In this document: positions 1 to 8,478 of the stretch, piece after piece
Layout: each line of letters opens with the position of its first letter
Numbering within the stretch: the first letter of the stretch is position 1
NCBI RefSeq assembly: GCF_000271845.1
Contig: NZ_JH719395.1
Location: 881,180-945,179 of the forward strand
From: Rhizobium leguminosarum bv. trifolii WSM2297
GTDB taxonomy: Bacteria; Pseudomonadota; Alphaproteobacteria; Rhizobiales; Rhizobiaceae
DNA: 64,000 bases
Direction of reading: 5' to 3'
Notes under the pieces: model-generated
The model's database searches: none
The model's input: only the letters and a program-made list of their open reading frames with translations
What the model was told of the DNA's origin: nothing
Position numbers and translations under genes: made by a program

Positions 1-195
1 TATTCACGCGCCTATCTGCACCATCTCGTGCGCTCCAACGAGGCGCTGGGAGGCATGCTGCTTTCCTGGAACAATCTCGCTTATTACCAGGAATTGATGC
101 AGGGCATCCGCAAGGCGATCGCCGAAGGCCGCTTCGCCGATTTCATGGCGGAAACGCAGGAGGAATGGGCGAGAGGCGATCTTCAGCCTGTATAA
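1..195 (+). CDS. tgt: Queuine tRNA-ribosyltransferase, C-terminal 64 residues (partial)
   Basis: Only the 3' end is present; the reading frame is open from base 1 and stops at TAA 193-195. Tgt exchanges guanine for the queuine precursor at the wobble position of GUN-anticodon tRNAs in the cytoplasm. The visible part carries the family's C-terminal signature, YSRAYLHHL followed by NEALGG and NLAYYQELM, which matches the zinc-binding/dimer end of bacterial Tgt, where the His of the HL motif is a zinc ligand. The upstream part lies outside the window. The convergent gene at 210-593 begins its stop codon 15 bases downstream, and no U-rich terminator is seen between them. Confidence 0.9.
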   Translation, partial: YSRAYLHHLVRSNEALGGMLLSWNNLAYYQELMQGIRKAIAEGRFADFMAETQEEWARGDLQPV

Positions 196-209
196 TGCAC
201 TTCGGTCAA

Positions 210-593
210 TCAGGGAGCTGGTGTGCAGTTCCCGACATCGGCCGGCTTGACGCGGCCGGCCTGAAGATCGCTCCATTGCGGTATGGACGCATCGGGGCCA
301 CCGATCGATGCCTCAAACGCGGCACGGTCCAGCTTGATGAGCCGTCCGCTTGCCAGGATGCTCACCATCTCTTTCTTGCTGACATAAGCCAGGCTGGCGT
401 CCAGCCGGCAAAAGAACCGCTTGCTGCCGTTCGAGAGGAGCCAGCCGTAGCCGCCGGCCTTCCCCTTGGTGAGTTTGCCGACGGCGTAATCCTGCCGTGC
501 AAGCTTGGAAAAGGATTCCGCCTGCGCTGTAGCCGGCATGACGGCTAAGCCGAGCGCCGCAGCGGCGACCAAACACTTGAATGAAATAGGCAT
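210..593 (-). CDS. Small exported protein of unknown function
   Basis: A 127-residue protein with a clear Sec signal peptide: a short basic start (MPISFK), a hydrophobic core around residues 7-18 and a likely AxA cleavage site near residue 25 (ATAQA). The mature part is about 100 residues, contains a Cys pair (one in FFCRL, one in GNCTP) that could form a disulfide, and no domain I recognise. It probably works in the periplasm. It is convergent with tgt; the next gene on this strand, at 697-1125, is also a small exported protein, but the 103-base gap makes co-transcription uncertain. Confidence 0.65.
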   Translation of the reverse strand: MPISFKCLVAAAALGLAVMPATAQAESFSKLARQDYAVGKLTKGKAGGYGWLLSNGSKRFFCRLDASLAYVSKKEMVSILASGRLIKLDRAAFEASIGGPDASIPQWSDLQAGRVKPADVGNCTPAP

Positions 594-696
594 TGCGTTT
601 CACCCCGGATAGAAAGACGTGGGTTCTCTACGTTCCGAGGCTGCCGGACACAACTCTGCAGGGATGCTTAATCCGCACGCGCTTAACGGACATGCG

Positions 697-1125
697 TCAA
701 ATGCCCTTGCTGTCGGCATCCGGCATGATCTGTACGCCGTTGATCCGGTAGCTGCCGTCAGGCTGGCGGGTGATCTGGTAGATCGCCGTCCAGTCCTTGC
801 CGTCGCGGCCTGAGATCAGCACCTCGTGATAGATCAGCGCGCCGTTGTCGATCGAGCGGCTGCGGCCGAAGGCGTAGTTGCCGGGATGGTAAACCGGTTC
901 GTAGCTCTTCTTCACCATGGCGAAGAACAGGTTCTTGTCGGGATACATCGCCCTGATGCCGGGAGCGGCAAAGGAATAGGCGGTCTCGGCATCATCTTTG
1001 AGGAAGGCCTTGATCTGCTCCTCGATCATCGTCCGCGTCGTATCAATCGGATCTTCGGCGCGGGCTGAGACGGTGGAGAGAATGGACGCGGCACACAGAA
1101 GGAAAACTGCGAAGAAGGCGCGCAT
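697..1125 (-). CDS. DUF4864-type exported protein
   Basis: A 142-residue protein with an N-terminal signal peptide (hydrophobic residues 4-20, cleavage near SARAE) followed by a compact alpha/beta domain. The pattern TMIEEQIKAFLKDDAETAYSFA, then PGNYAFGRS, then DWTAIYQITRQPDGSYRINGV, is typical of the DUF4864 family, a small periplasmic NTF2-like fold of unknown role found widely in Rhizobiales. The family link is by recognition of the pattern; no biochemical function is known to me. It stands 80 bases downstream of the start of the ketoacyl synthase gene's stop region and is probably its own unit or the end of that operon. Confidence 0.7.
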   Translation of the reverse strand: MRAFFAVFLLCAASILSTVSARAEDPIDTTRTMIEEQIKAFLKDDAETAYSFAAPGIRAMYPDKNLFFAMVKKSYEPVYHPGNYAFGRSRSIDNGALIYHEVLISGRDGKDWTAIYQITRQPDGSYRINGVQIMPDADSKGI

Positions 1126-1204
1126 GGGTGATCTCCGGCTCCATCAGGAAAGGATGCCTGATGGAGTAGAAGTGTAGGCGATTTTCCGTTTAGGGAAAGC
1201 TGAT

Positions 1205-2470
1205 TTACGACCAACGCCGGAAGAGGGCGCTGGCATTCACCCCGCCGAAGCCGAAACCATTGGTAATGGCATAGTCCATCGCCACCGGCCGCGCCGTCTT
1301 GCCGACAATATCGATGCCGTCGGCATCAGGATCGGCCTGCTCCAGATTGCGGGTCGGCGGCGCGATCTGGTCGCGCAGCGCCAGGATGGTGAAGATCGCC
1401 TCCAGCCCGCCGGCGGCCCCGAGTAGATGGCCGGTCGCCGATTTCGTCGCGCTGACGGCAATGCCGCCGTTGCGGCCGAAGACCGTGCCGATCGCTGCAA
1501 TCTCGCCTTTGTCGCCGACCGGCGTCGAGGTCGCGTGCGCATTGAGGTGCTTGACCTCCGAAGCCGGAATTTTCGCCTGCCGAAGGGCTGCCTCCATCGC
1601 CCTGCGCGCGCCATCGCCGTCTTCGGGGCCCGAGGTCATGTGATAGGCGTCTGCCGCCGTGCCGTAGCCGACGAGTTCGGCAAGCGGCGTCGCCCCGCGG
1701 GCCAGCGCGTGTTCGAGTGTTTCGATGACCAGGATGCCGGCGCCTTCGCCCATGACAAAACCGTCGCGCGCCGTGTCGAAGGGCCGTGACGCCAGTTCCG
1801 GAGTGTCGTTGAAACCGGTGGAAAGGGCACGCGCAGCGGCAAAGCCGCCGAGGCTCACCTTGTCGATACAGGCTTCGGCGCCGCCGCAGATCGCCACATC
1901 CGCTTCGCCCGAGCGGATCAGCCGCGCCGCATCGCCGATCGCCTGGACGCTGGCCGCACAGGCCGTCACCGGGGCGCCGAGCGGACCCTTGAAGCCGTAG
2001 CGGATGCTGACCTGGCCGGCGGCGAGATTGACGAGGAAGGAGGGCACGGTGAAGGGCGACAGCCGCCGCACGCCGCGCGCCTCACCGATCCGCACCGCCT
2101 CGGCAATGGCCGGAAAGCCGCCGACACCCGACGCGATGATCGTTGCAGTGCGTTCGCGTTTGCCGTCGTCGGTCGGCATCCAGCCGGCCTGCTTTACCGC
2201 TTCCTCCGTCGCCGCCATGGCGAAGTGGATGAAGCGGTCCATCTTCTTCTGGTCCTTGGGCGTGATGTAGCGGTCTGGATCAAAACCGGCCTCTGCATCC
2301 TCGGCGATGCCGGGGACGAGACCGCCGACCTTGGCCGGAAGTTCGCCGACGACATCGTCCGAAAGCACCCGCAGCCCCGATCCGCCGTCGAGAAGGCGCC
2401 TCCAGGCGGGTTCGACGCCGGTGCCGAGCGGCGACACAAGTCCCATGCCGGTGACAACGATGCGATCCAT
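1205..2470 (-). CDS. Beta-ketoacyl-ACP synthase II (KAS II family)
   Basis: This 421-residue cytoplasmic condensing enzyme elongates acyl-ACP with malonyl-ACP in fatty acid synthesis. The full Cys-His-His triad is present: C171 in TACAAS, H312 in NAHATSTP and H348 in SATGHLLG; the GFGGVN motif closes the C-terminus. Length and motifs fit FabF. It lies 12 bases behind the HxlR regulator on the same strand, so the two are probably co-transcribed. It is not next to acpP or the lipid A very-long-chain acyl cluster, so this may be an extra, specialised KAS II rather than the housekeeping copy; for that reason I leave the gene symbol empty. Confidence 0.9.
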   Translation of the reverse strand: MDRIVVTGMGLVSPLGTGVEPAWRRLLDGGSGLRVLSDDVVGELPAKVGGLVPGIAEDAEAGFDPDRYITPKDQKKMDRFIHFAMAATEEAVKQAGWMPTDDGKRERTATIIASGVGGFPAIAEAVRIGEARGVRRLSPFTVPSFLVNLAAGQVSIRYGFKGPLGAPVTACAASVQAIGDAARLIRSGEADVAICGGAEACIDKVSLGGFAAARALSTGFNDTPELASRPFDTARDGFVMGEGAGILVIETLEHALARGATPLAELVGYGTAADAYHMTSGPEDGDGARRAMEAALRQAKIPASEVKHLNAHATSTPVGDKGEIAAIGTVFGRNGGIAVSATKSATGHLLGAAGGLEAIFTILALRDQIAPPTRNLEQADPDADGIDIVGKTARPVAMDYAITNGFGFGGVNASALFRRWS

Positions 2471-2482
2471 TCTATTCTCCTT

Positions 2483-2989
2483 TTAGGCGTCGATGCCGAG
2501 ATACCAGGCGCGCATGCGGGCGATCCGCGCGTGCACCTCGTCGTCGGCGGCGGGGCCTGCAAGCAGGCTGGTGTTTTCGGGTGTCACCTGTTCGCCGGTC
2601 CGCGCGTCCACAAGCACCGTCTCGCGCGATTTGCCGGAGGCGGCATCGCCAAGCAGATAGGCGAGGTCTTCTTCCGGAATGTGCCGGCTGCCCCAGGAAA
2701 ACAGCGTCATCAGCACCGGAAAGAAATCGCGGCCTTTGTCCGTCAGCACATATTCATAGCGGGCAGGTCGCTGATGGTAGAGACGCCGTTCGAACAGCCC
2801 CTGATCCGTCAGGTGCTTGAGCCGCCGCGTCAGGATATTCGGCGCCACGCCGAGGCTCTTCTGGAAACCGTCGAAGCGCGAAAGACCTTGAAAGGCGTCG
2901 CGCAGGATGAGGATGCTCCACCAGTCGCCGACGCTGTCGAGCGCACGCGCCGCCGGGCATTTGAAATCGCTGAAGCTCGTCCGTTGCAT
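2483..2989 (-). CDS. HxlR-family transcriptional regulator
   Basis: A 168-residue DNA-binding protein. Residues 1-110 form the HxlR winged helix: the leading Cys in FKCPAARAL, then DWWSILILRDAF, the recognition-helix region LGVAPNILTRRLKHL, and the wing YHQRPARYEYVLTDKG. The remaining 60 residues are a C-terminal extension with no motif I know. The conserved Cys may make it redox- or electrophile-sensitive, as in other members (inference). It sits between a small membrane protein gene and the KAS II gene on the same strand. A repeated AGTGACT element just upstream of the start is the likely operator for autoregulation. Confidence 0.88.
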   Translation of the reverse strand: MQRTSFSDFKCPAARALDSVGDWWSILILRDAFQGLSRFDGFQKSLGVAPNILTRRLKHLTDQGLFERRLYHQRPARYEYVLTDKGRDFFPVLMTLFSWGSRHIPEEDLAYLLGDAASGKSRETVLVDARTGEQVTPENTSLLAGPAADDEVHARIARMRAWYLGIDA

Positions 2990-2994
2990 GCCGC

Positions 2995-3033
2995 AGTCAC
3001 TATATCAGTGACTATCATCATGCAAGTGACTAT
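2995..3033 (-). promoter_or_regulatory. Candidate HxlR operator: inverted and direct AGTGACT repeats
   Basis: AGTCACT at 2995-3001 and AGTGACT at 3007-3013 form a perfect 7-bp inverted repeat with a 5-bp spacer. AGTGACTAT recurs as a direct repeat at 3007-3015 and 3025-3033, 18 bp apart, so two of the half-sites fall on nearly the same helix face. The element begins 6 bases upstream of the HxlR start codon and overlaps the stop codon of the upstream membrane protein gene. HxlR proteins bind such short dyads; that this one does so here is inference. Confidence 0.5.
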
Positions 3034-3359
3034 CGCGCGTCGCCTTCGAAAATCCGGACGAGCAACACGCCGGCGACGAGCATGCCGGCCGCGACGAAGA
3101 TCGTGTCGCCCGGTGTGCCGATGTAGAGCGGTCCGATATTGGCAAAGAGCAGAAAGGCGACGAGGAAATTCCCCCAACCCCAGAGGACATTCGCAATCGG
3201 CGAGCCGAGCTTGCCCCGTTGCGCGAACGGGATGCGGAAAGGCCTGCCGCTGACGCCGTTGACGAAATGCGGGATACCGTTGGTCAGAAAGGCCGCGGCG
3301 ATGAAATGGACGATATAGGCGATCCAGGGCAAGAACTTCTCCAGTGCTGCTAGTGGCAT
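3030..3359 (-). CDS. Small integral membrane protein, about three transmembrane segments
   Basis: A 109-residue hydrophobic protein. Segments at about residues 8-25 (IAYIVHFIAAAFLTNG), 50-68 (IANVLWGWGNFLVAFLLFA) and 80-97 (TIFVAAGMLVAGVLLV) look membrane-spanning, with a polar loop RPFRIPFAQRGK between the first two. I do not recognise a named family. I chose the ATG at 3359, which begins just before the first helix; an in-frame upstream start at 3437 would add a non-hydrophobic, low-quality leader. No strong ribosome site is seen for either. It is upstream of and in the same direction as the HxlR gene. Confidence 0.6.
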   Translation of the reverse strand: MPLAALEKFLPWIAYIVHFIAAAFLTNGIPHFVNGVSGRPFRIPFAQRGKLGSPIANVLWGWGNFLVAFLLFANIGPLYIGTPGDTIFVAAGMLVAGVLLVRIFEGDAR

Positions 3360-3457
3360 CAATGGAGGAATGTGGCCGGGAATATCATGCCGGCAAGACC
3401 AGACTGAAAAGCCGGGGGAGAGGCAGCCCGCCGCCAAAGGGCGACGGACCGACTGGA

Positions 3458-5581
3458 TCAGACAAGGACGAAATCTTTGAAGTGAAGCGCCGGAGAATGA
3501 TCGAGATCAGCGACATGGATGGCTGCGCCCGCCGCACTCCCATCCGCGTCAAAAGATAGGATGCCGCTCGCCTGATCGTAGATCAGCTTGTCATCCGCCT
3601 CGAGCGCTTTGGTGCCGAGAACGAAATTCTCGTCCGAAAATGCGGACAGGCTGAGCGCGGCGAAAATCGAATGGTCGAGCAGCAGCTTGTCGCCTGCCGC
3701 GGAGGAAAAATCGCGGATCTTGTCGACGCTGATATTGTCGGGCTTTACATCGAAGACGAAGCTATCGCCGCCACCGCCGCCGGTCAGAATGTCGGCGCCG
3801 GCTTTCCCGATGAGCTTGTCGTTGCCGAGCCCGCCGGTCAGCTGGTCGGCGCCTTTGCCGCCATTGATTATGTTGCTTCCGTCGTTGCCTGTCAGCACAT
3901 TGGCCGTGTTGTTACCCGTCGCGTTGAGGTTGGCCGTTCCGGTCAAGGTGAGATTCTCAATCGTTCCTGATGTATGCACCTGATCAACTAGGCTGAAGGA
4001 GATCGAGGACTTGACGGTGTCCTTGCCGGATCCACCTGCTTCATCGACAAAATCGCCTTTGTTGTCGACCGCATAGGCGTCGTTGCCGCCATGTCCCGAC
4101 ATCCGGTCGGCGCCCGTGCTTCCATCGAGGATATTGTTGCCGGAATTGCCGACGAGAACGTTTGCCAGCGCATTGCCCGTGGCGTTGATATTCGCGGAAC
4201 CGGTCAGCGTCAGATTCTCGACGTTGCCGATCGTATGCGTCGTATCCTTGAGGCTGAAGCTGATAGAAGACATGACGGTATCCGTCCCGCTGCCCTTGCT
4301 TTCGTCGACGATTTGCGTTGGGTTGGTTACGGTGAATATGTCGTTGCCCGTGCCGCCATAGATATGGCCGGTGGCCGGCGGCGGAGTGCTGGCGCTGCCG
4401 CCGATGTCGATAATAACGGGATGGTCGACGACCTCGACCGTCAGGGACGACACATTGCTGAGGCTTTTGATCGCCGTCGTCCCGCTCAGCGGATCGAAAA
4501 CCTTCACGGAGCCGAAGGCGGTCCCGAGATTGACTTTGACGCTTGTTACTGCGGCCTGGATGGCCGTGTCGGTTGACTGGTTCCAGATATCCGGCTCGTT
4601 CCAGATGACGATCTGATAGCTCCCGTCCGATTTTTCGGTGAGCAGGCTGTGGGCCGAGGACGGCAGGCCGTCGATTGAATAATTGAGGGTCCCTGCGCTG
4701 AAGGTCGCCTTGGTAGCGCCGTCGTCCGCCAGTATTTCGGTCAGATTGTGGATCGCCGTCGCCGCCGGCTTGGCTGAATAGTCGAGATGAAAAAGGCCGA
4801 AATGCTTTTCCTGATTGGCGCCCTGGGGATCGGAATAGGCGTCCAGCAGTTCGTAGAGGAAGGTCTGCTTCGATCCGAGTGCCGCGCCGTCCATCAGCGT
4901 GTTGAGCAGGAGTTTTGCCTGCGTCGCTTCACTGACGCCTTCCCAGCCGCCATTGGTGTCGGCGCTGAGCGAGGTGTGGTAACCGGTCTCGGTGATCGCC
5001 AGCGGCTTGCCCGGATCGGCAGCACGCTGAACACCGGATTCCCGGGAAAGCCATGAGTATGGCTGGTCGCCATCCTTCGCATAGGTGTGGATCGTCGTGA
5101 AATCGGAGGCGGATGCGACGGTATATCCGGTAAAGCCGAGGACCGGGATGTTCTTCAGAAGCGGATCGGCGTTGACTGCGGCGGACAGGTCCTTCTGATA
5201 GGCGACTGCTGCGGCCTGGCCGCTCAGGCTATGATAGCTGACCGGCCAATTATTGACTTCGTTCGGCCCCTCGATGCCGACGACCGACCCCGGATGAGCC
5301 TCAACGAAGGCATGCAGCCGCTGCACCACAGCGGCAGGGTCCACTTCCCGCTGGGCGCTGAAGACGAATTGCAGGCCGGCGTCGGCCGCGTCGCCGAGAT
5401 GCGTTTGACCGTTCGGGTCGGAAGCGGAGTTGGGGGCGTGATCGCGAACCGTATCGAGGCCAAGATAGTCTAAGGCCTTAACAACCTCACCGACATTGGA
5501 GTATTTCCCGTCGGTGTAATCCATATGCGTATCGATTCCAAAGGAACGAATAATATCGTTGATTCTAACGGCTTGAGCCAT
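3458..5581 (-). CDS. Secreted RTX protein with glycoside hydrolase-like (clan A) N-terminal domain
   Basis: A 707-residue protein without a classical signal peptide. Residues 1-320 resemble a TIM-barrel glycosidase of clan GH-A: E108 in GPNEVN fits the acid/base Glu and E198 in ITETGY the nucleophile. Residues about 400-600 hold two similar modules (DTVxSSISFSL ... ENLTLTGxANxNATGN), and residues about 580-625 are GGxGxDxLxG calcium-binding nonapeptides, ending in a region typical of type I secretion substrates. It probably acts outside the cell on a polysaccharide such as its own or plant wall material; the substrate is not predictable. A good ribosome site (GGGAG) precedes the start. No type I secretion genes are in the window. 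Confidence 0.85.
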   Translation of the reverse strand: MAQAVRINDIIRSFGIDTHMDYTDGKYSNVGEVVKALDYLGLDTVRDHAPNSASDPNGQTHLGDAADAGLQFVFSAQREVDPAAVVQRLHAFVEAHPGSVVGIEGPNEVNNWPVSYHSLSGQAAAVAYQKDLSAAVNADPLLKNIPVLGFTGYTVASASDFTTIHTYAKDGDQPYSWLSRESGVQRAADPGKPLAITETGYHTSLSADTNGGWEGVSEATQAKLLLNTLMDGAALGSKQTFLYELLDAYSDPQGANQEKHFGLFHLDYSAKPAATAIHNLTEILADDGATKATFSAGTLNYSIDGLPSSAHSLLTEKSDGSYQIVIWNEPDIWNQSTDTAIQAAVTSVKVNLGTAFGSVKVFDPLSGTTAIKSLSNVSSLTVEVVDHPVIIDIGGSASTPPPATGHIYGGTGNDIFTVTNPTQIVDESKGSGTDTVMSSISFSLKDTTHTIGNVENLTLTGSANINATGNALANVLVGNSGNNILDGSTGADRMSGHGGNDAYAVDNKGDFVDEAGGSGKDTVKSSISFSLVDQVHTSGTIENLTLTGTANLNATGNNTANVLTGNDGSNIINGGKGADQLTGGLGNDKLIGKAGADILTGGGGGDSFVFDVKPDNISVDKIRDFSSAAGDKLLLDHSIFAALSLSAFSDENFVLGTKALEADDKLIYDQASGILSFDADGSAAGAAIHVADLDHSPALHFKDFVLV

Positions 5582-6259
5582 TCTGTTTCTCCCGGTCTGC
5601 GAGGGAGCCGGTCATGGGAATATATCCCCATTCTCTGAGGCCGATTCGATTTTATACACGAGGAGGCACGTGCAGCGTTTCCCGTTAACCACGGCATATT
5701 GTCCTGAATGTGGCTGCTATCGGGAAGGAATTTATCCAGTGGAATCATCAATCTGTGCTTGCATTTTTCGCAGTCGGCCGACAGATATGTCATTGGGACG
5801 GCCGCATAAGCGGAACCATCCGGTGCTCCACGCCGACGGTCGGCGCGCCGATCGTGCTGCTCATTCGGCGCCAAATTCTCGAAGCAGTGGACCCACACGA
5901 CGCGGCTCATCGAAAGCAGCTTTTCCTGACGGCCAAGGATATTCGGACTGGTTGGCAATGACCCAGCCGAGCCTGACCGGCGGCGGGCTCTGCTTCGATG
6001 CGACTTGGTATGGCGATCTTCACCACAACCTCGTCGAATGTCACGGCGGCGCACAGGCGCAGCTGTTGAAGAATGCAGGTTTCGGCGACAATGCTCAGAC
6101 TTATGGCGGCTGGAATGTCGGCAACGGCGGCGCAAAGATCAGCCGCGGCGGGAGCGCTCGATGCCGTGCTGCCTGCCTCAGGCGTCCTGGTCTTTCGCAG
6201 GCTGCAACACACCGCAGGTCACGCCTTGCAAGGCAGCAGGCAATGCGTGCGCACAGCGC
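5582..6259. other. Stretch without a supported gene
   Basis: About 680 bases upstream of the RTX gene. Open frames exist on both strands, but they overlap each other, start without ribosome sites and are rich in Arg, Ala and Ser in the way of out-of-frame GC-rich DNA. A Cys-rich piece on the minus strand (CEKCKH near 5760) might be a remnant of a zinc-ribbon protein, but no complete gene can be drawn. It may hold the promoter of the RTX gene and decayed coding sequence. Confidence 0.4.
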
Positions 6260-6448
6260 TCAGGCAAACCCGACCGGCAGGTTTTCCAGTTTTCTGCGGG
6301 CACCGTAGTCGCGTTCATGCGGCGAGCGGCGGCGGCCGTCGCGGCGAGCTGACAGATCGATCCGGTTTTCAGCAAAGATCCCATCGGCATAAGTGCCGGT
6401 GTCATGGTTATCGGCCTCGATCTTTGGGGCAAGGATTTTCAGGATCAT
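6260..6448 (-). CDS. Possible small protein (62 residues), unknown
   Basis: The start codon at 6448 has an excellent ribosome site (GGAGG, 7 bases before ATG) and the AT-rich stretch at about 6500-6540 upstream looks like a promoter region. The predicted protein begins MILKILAPKIEAD and ends in a basic tail (RRKLENLPVGFA). No domain is recognised, and the second half has the Arg-rich look of non-coding frames, so it may be truncated or spurious. It is the only candidate gene in the 1-kb gap upstream of the RTX gene. Confidence 0.4.
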   Translation of the reverse strand: MILKILAPKIEADNHDTGTYADGIFAENRIDLSARRDGRRRSPHERDYGARRKLENLPVGFA

Positions 6449-6586
6449 CAGGGTTCCTCCGCGGCGCACCATCAACATTCGGAAAGGCCGTTACACCCCA
6501 TCTATAAACCGTGAATTATTAATAAATTAACCATAAGTGCCGGGGTCGACGCCGCCGTTGACCGATCGTTCACGCTGGATGGACGT

Positions 6587-6889
6587 TCAATGGATGATTG
6601 ACGACGGGGGCATCGACGCGAGCATTCCCTCGGTCGTGCGGATTAGCCGCGCCGCGCGCACCATCACTTCCGCCCCCGTCTCTGTTTCGGCAATTTCGGT
6701 TGCCAAGCTCTCCAGCCCGTCCGCGACCCGGATCAGCGCCGGCAGCACGTCGGCCCGCCCGACTGCCTCGGCCGAGCGTGCGAGCTTACGGAGCGCTTGC
6801 GAATATCGCGAAATCAGTACGAGCTTCTGATCTGTTGAGATATCGCCGAGCAAGTCTTGCTCATGCGGGGACGGTAGGGATTTCGGCAT
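6587..6889 (-). CDS. Small helical protein of unknown function, stress promoter
   Basis: A 100-residue soluble, mainly helical protein (KLVLISRYSQALRKLARSAEAV, then IRVADGLESLATEIAE). I do not recognise the family. I chose the ATG at 6889 because a perfect general-stress promoter (6916-6940) lies just upstream of it and inside the longer frame that opens at 6955; transcripts from that promoter could not encode the longer form. It is divergent from the gene at 7057, which has its own promoter of the same type, so the two probably belong to the same stress regulon. Confidence 0.65.
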   Translation of the reverse strand: MPKSLPSPHEQDLLGDISTDQKLVLISRYSQALRKLARSAEAVGRADVLPALIRVADGLESLATEIAETETGAEVMVRAARLIRTTEGMLASMPPSSIIH

Positions 6890-6915
6890 GGATGCGACCT
6901 GTTGAAGTGCCGATA

Positions 6916-6940
6916 AACGCGCGCCTCCATTTTTTGTTCC
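6916..6940 (-). promoter_or_regulatory. EcfG-type general stress promoter
   Basis: Read on the minus strand: GGAAC (6940-6936), 16-base spacer, CGTT (6919-6916). This is the consensus of the alphaproteobacterial general stress sigma factor EcfG/RpoE2. It lies 27 bases upstream of the chosen start at 6889. Confidence 0.75.
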
Positions 6941-7004
6941 AGCGTGGTGCTGCATGCGGTGCCGAAGCGTCGTCTCGGCTCTGCACCCGTTGCGAGGCTT
7001 CCAT

Positions 7005-7030
7005 GGAACTCACGGACCGTGATTGCCGTT
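7005..7030 (+). promoter_or_regulatory. EcfG-type general stress promoter
   Basis: GGAAC at 7005-7009, 17-base spacer, CGTT at 7027-7030: a perfect match to the EcfG/RpoE2 consensus. It ends 26 bases before the start of the gene at 7057 and is back to back with the promoter at 6916-6940. Confidence 0.78.
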
Positions 7031-7041
7031 GATGTCGATGA

Positions 7042-7452
<411 letters not shown>

Positions 7453-7483
7453 TCTCACCCTTGTTATTGCAAATGCAGACAGA

Positions 7484-7513
7484 GGCTGCCCGGTTCACGC
7501 GGGCAGCCTTCTT
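7484..7513 (+). terminator. Rho-independent terminator
   Basis: A 9-bp perfect stem, GGCTGCCCG (7484-7492) with CGGGCAGCC (7500-7508), a 7-base loop and a T/C-rich tail (TTCTTCTC). It ends the transcript of the gene at 7057-7452. Confidence 0.8.
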
Positions 7514-7647
7514 CTCGCATGACAGTTGGATGTCAAAACTGAGAAACAGCTGAAAACATCAGGTGTCTGATTGACATGGGAGCCTTCTAGAGAGGGCACG
7601 AGAAGGGAGTGCGCACGACGCGCTTCCCAGGTCTCGGAGACGCCCCC

Positions 7648-8478
7648 ATGAAAATCATTCAGATCACCGACACCCATTTCAGCCCCAACAAGCCGCATTT
7701 CAACGGCAACTGGGCGCCGCTCCTGACCTGGATCGAAGCGACCGGCGCCGACCTGATCGTCCATACCGGCGATCTCACCGTCGACGGCGCCGACAAGGAC
7801 GAGGACATCACCTTTTCGATGGATCTGATGCGTCAGGTGTCGATCCCAATGCTGATCGTCCCCGGCAATCACGATGTCGGCCATCTCAAGGGATCCGACC
7901 AGCCCGTCAACACCGAGCGGCTGGCCCGCTGGCGCAGCCTTGCCGGTGACGATCGCTGGCTGGAGGATGCCGCCGGCTGGCGCTTCATCGGCTTGAATTC
8001 GCTGCTGCTCGGGCATGAGGATGAGGAGGAAGAGGCCCAGTTCGAATGGCTCGCCAAGGCGCTCGAAGACAGGGCAGGGCGGCGGGTGGCTCTTTTCGCC
8101 CACAAGCCTTTGTTCGTCGATGCGCCCGATGAAGGCGATACGGGCTATTGGAGCGTTCGTCCGGCTCAGCGCCAGCAGCTCTATGATCTGATAGCAGCCC
8201 ATGACGTGGCGCTGTTTGCCAGCGGCCACCTTCACTGGGCCTGGCAGGGACGTTTTAACAATACTCAGCTGACCTGGGGTCCGTCGGCCGCCTTCATCAT
8301 CGACAAGATGGAACGGGAGATGCCGGGCGAGCGCCTGATCGGCGCTGTCGTCCACGAATTCGATACGTCGGTCGAGAGCGAGATCGTCGCCATTCCCGGC
8401 ATGACCGCTTATGTGCTCGACGATGTCGTGCACGAGGTCTATCCCCAGGCGGTCAAGCAGCGGGAACCCGTCGAATGA
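7648..8478 (+). CDS. Metallophosphoesterase (GpdQ/CpdA-like phosphodiesterase)
   Basis: A 276-residue cytoplasmic dinuclear-metal phosphoesterase. All calcineurin-type motifs are in order: DTH (residues 8-10), GDLTVDG, PGNHD, FAHKP and SGHLHW. The length and the arrangement resemble cyclic-nucleotide or glycerophosphodiester phosphodiesterases (CpdA, GpdQ). I start at the ATG at 7648 with GGAGAC before it rather than an in-frame site 13 codons upstream. Its stop overlaps the ABC ATPase start (ATGA), so it is translationally coupled to the importer; it probably cleaves a phosphodiester brought in by that importer (inference). Confidence 0.85.
   Translation: MKIIQITDTHFSPNKPHFNGNWAPLLTWIEATGADLIVHTGDLTVDGADKDEDITFSMDLMRQVSIPMLIVPGNHDVGHLKGSDQPVNTERLARWRSLAGDDRWLEDAAGWRFIGLNSLLLGHEDEEEEAQFEWLAKALEDRAGRRVALFAHKPLFVDAPDEGDTGYWSVRPAQRQQLYDLIAAHDVALFASGHLHWAWQGRFNNTQLTWGPSAAFIIDKMEREMPGERLIGAVVHEFDTSVESEIVAIPGMTAYVLDDVVHEVYPQAVKQREPVE

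Noticed and set aside
238..275. GC-rich inverted repeat as a tgt terminator
   Set aside because: GGCCG/CGGCC arms are present but there is no T-run, and they lie inside the neighbouring gene.
5670..6308. 212-codon plus-strand frame in the gap upstream of the RTX gene
   Set aside because: No ribosome site, and overlapped by frames of similar quality on the other strand; no motif beyond scattered Cys and Gly.
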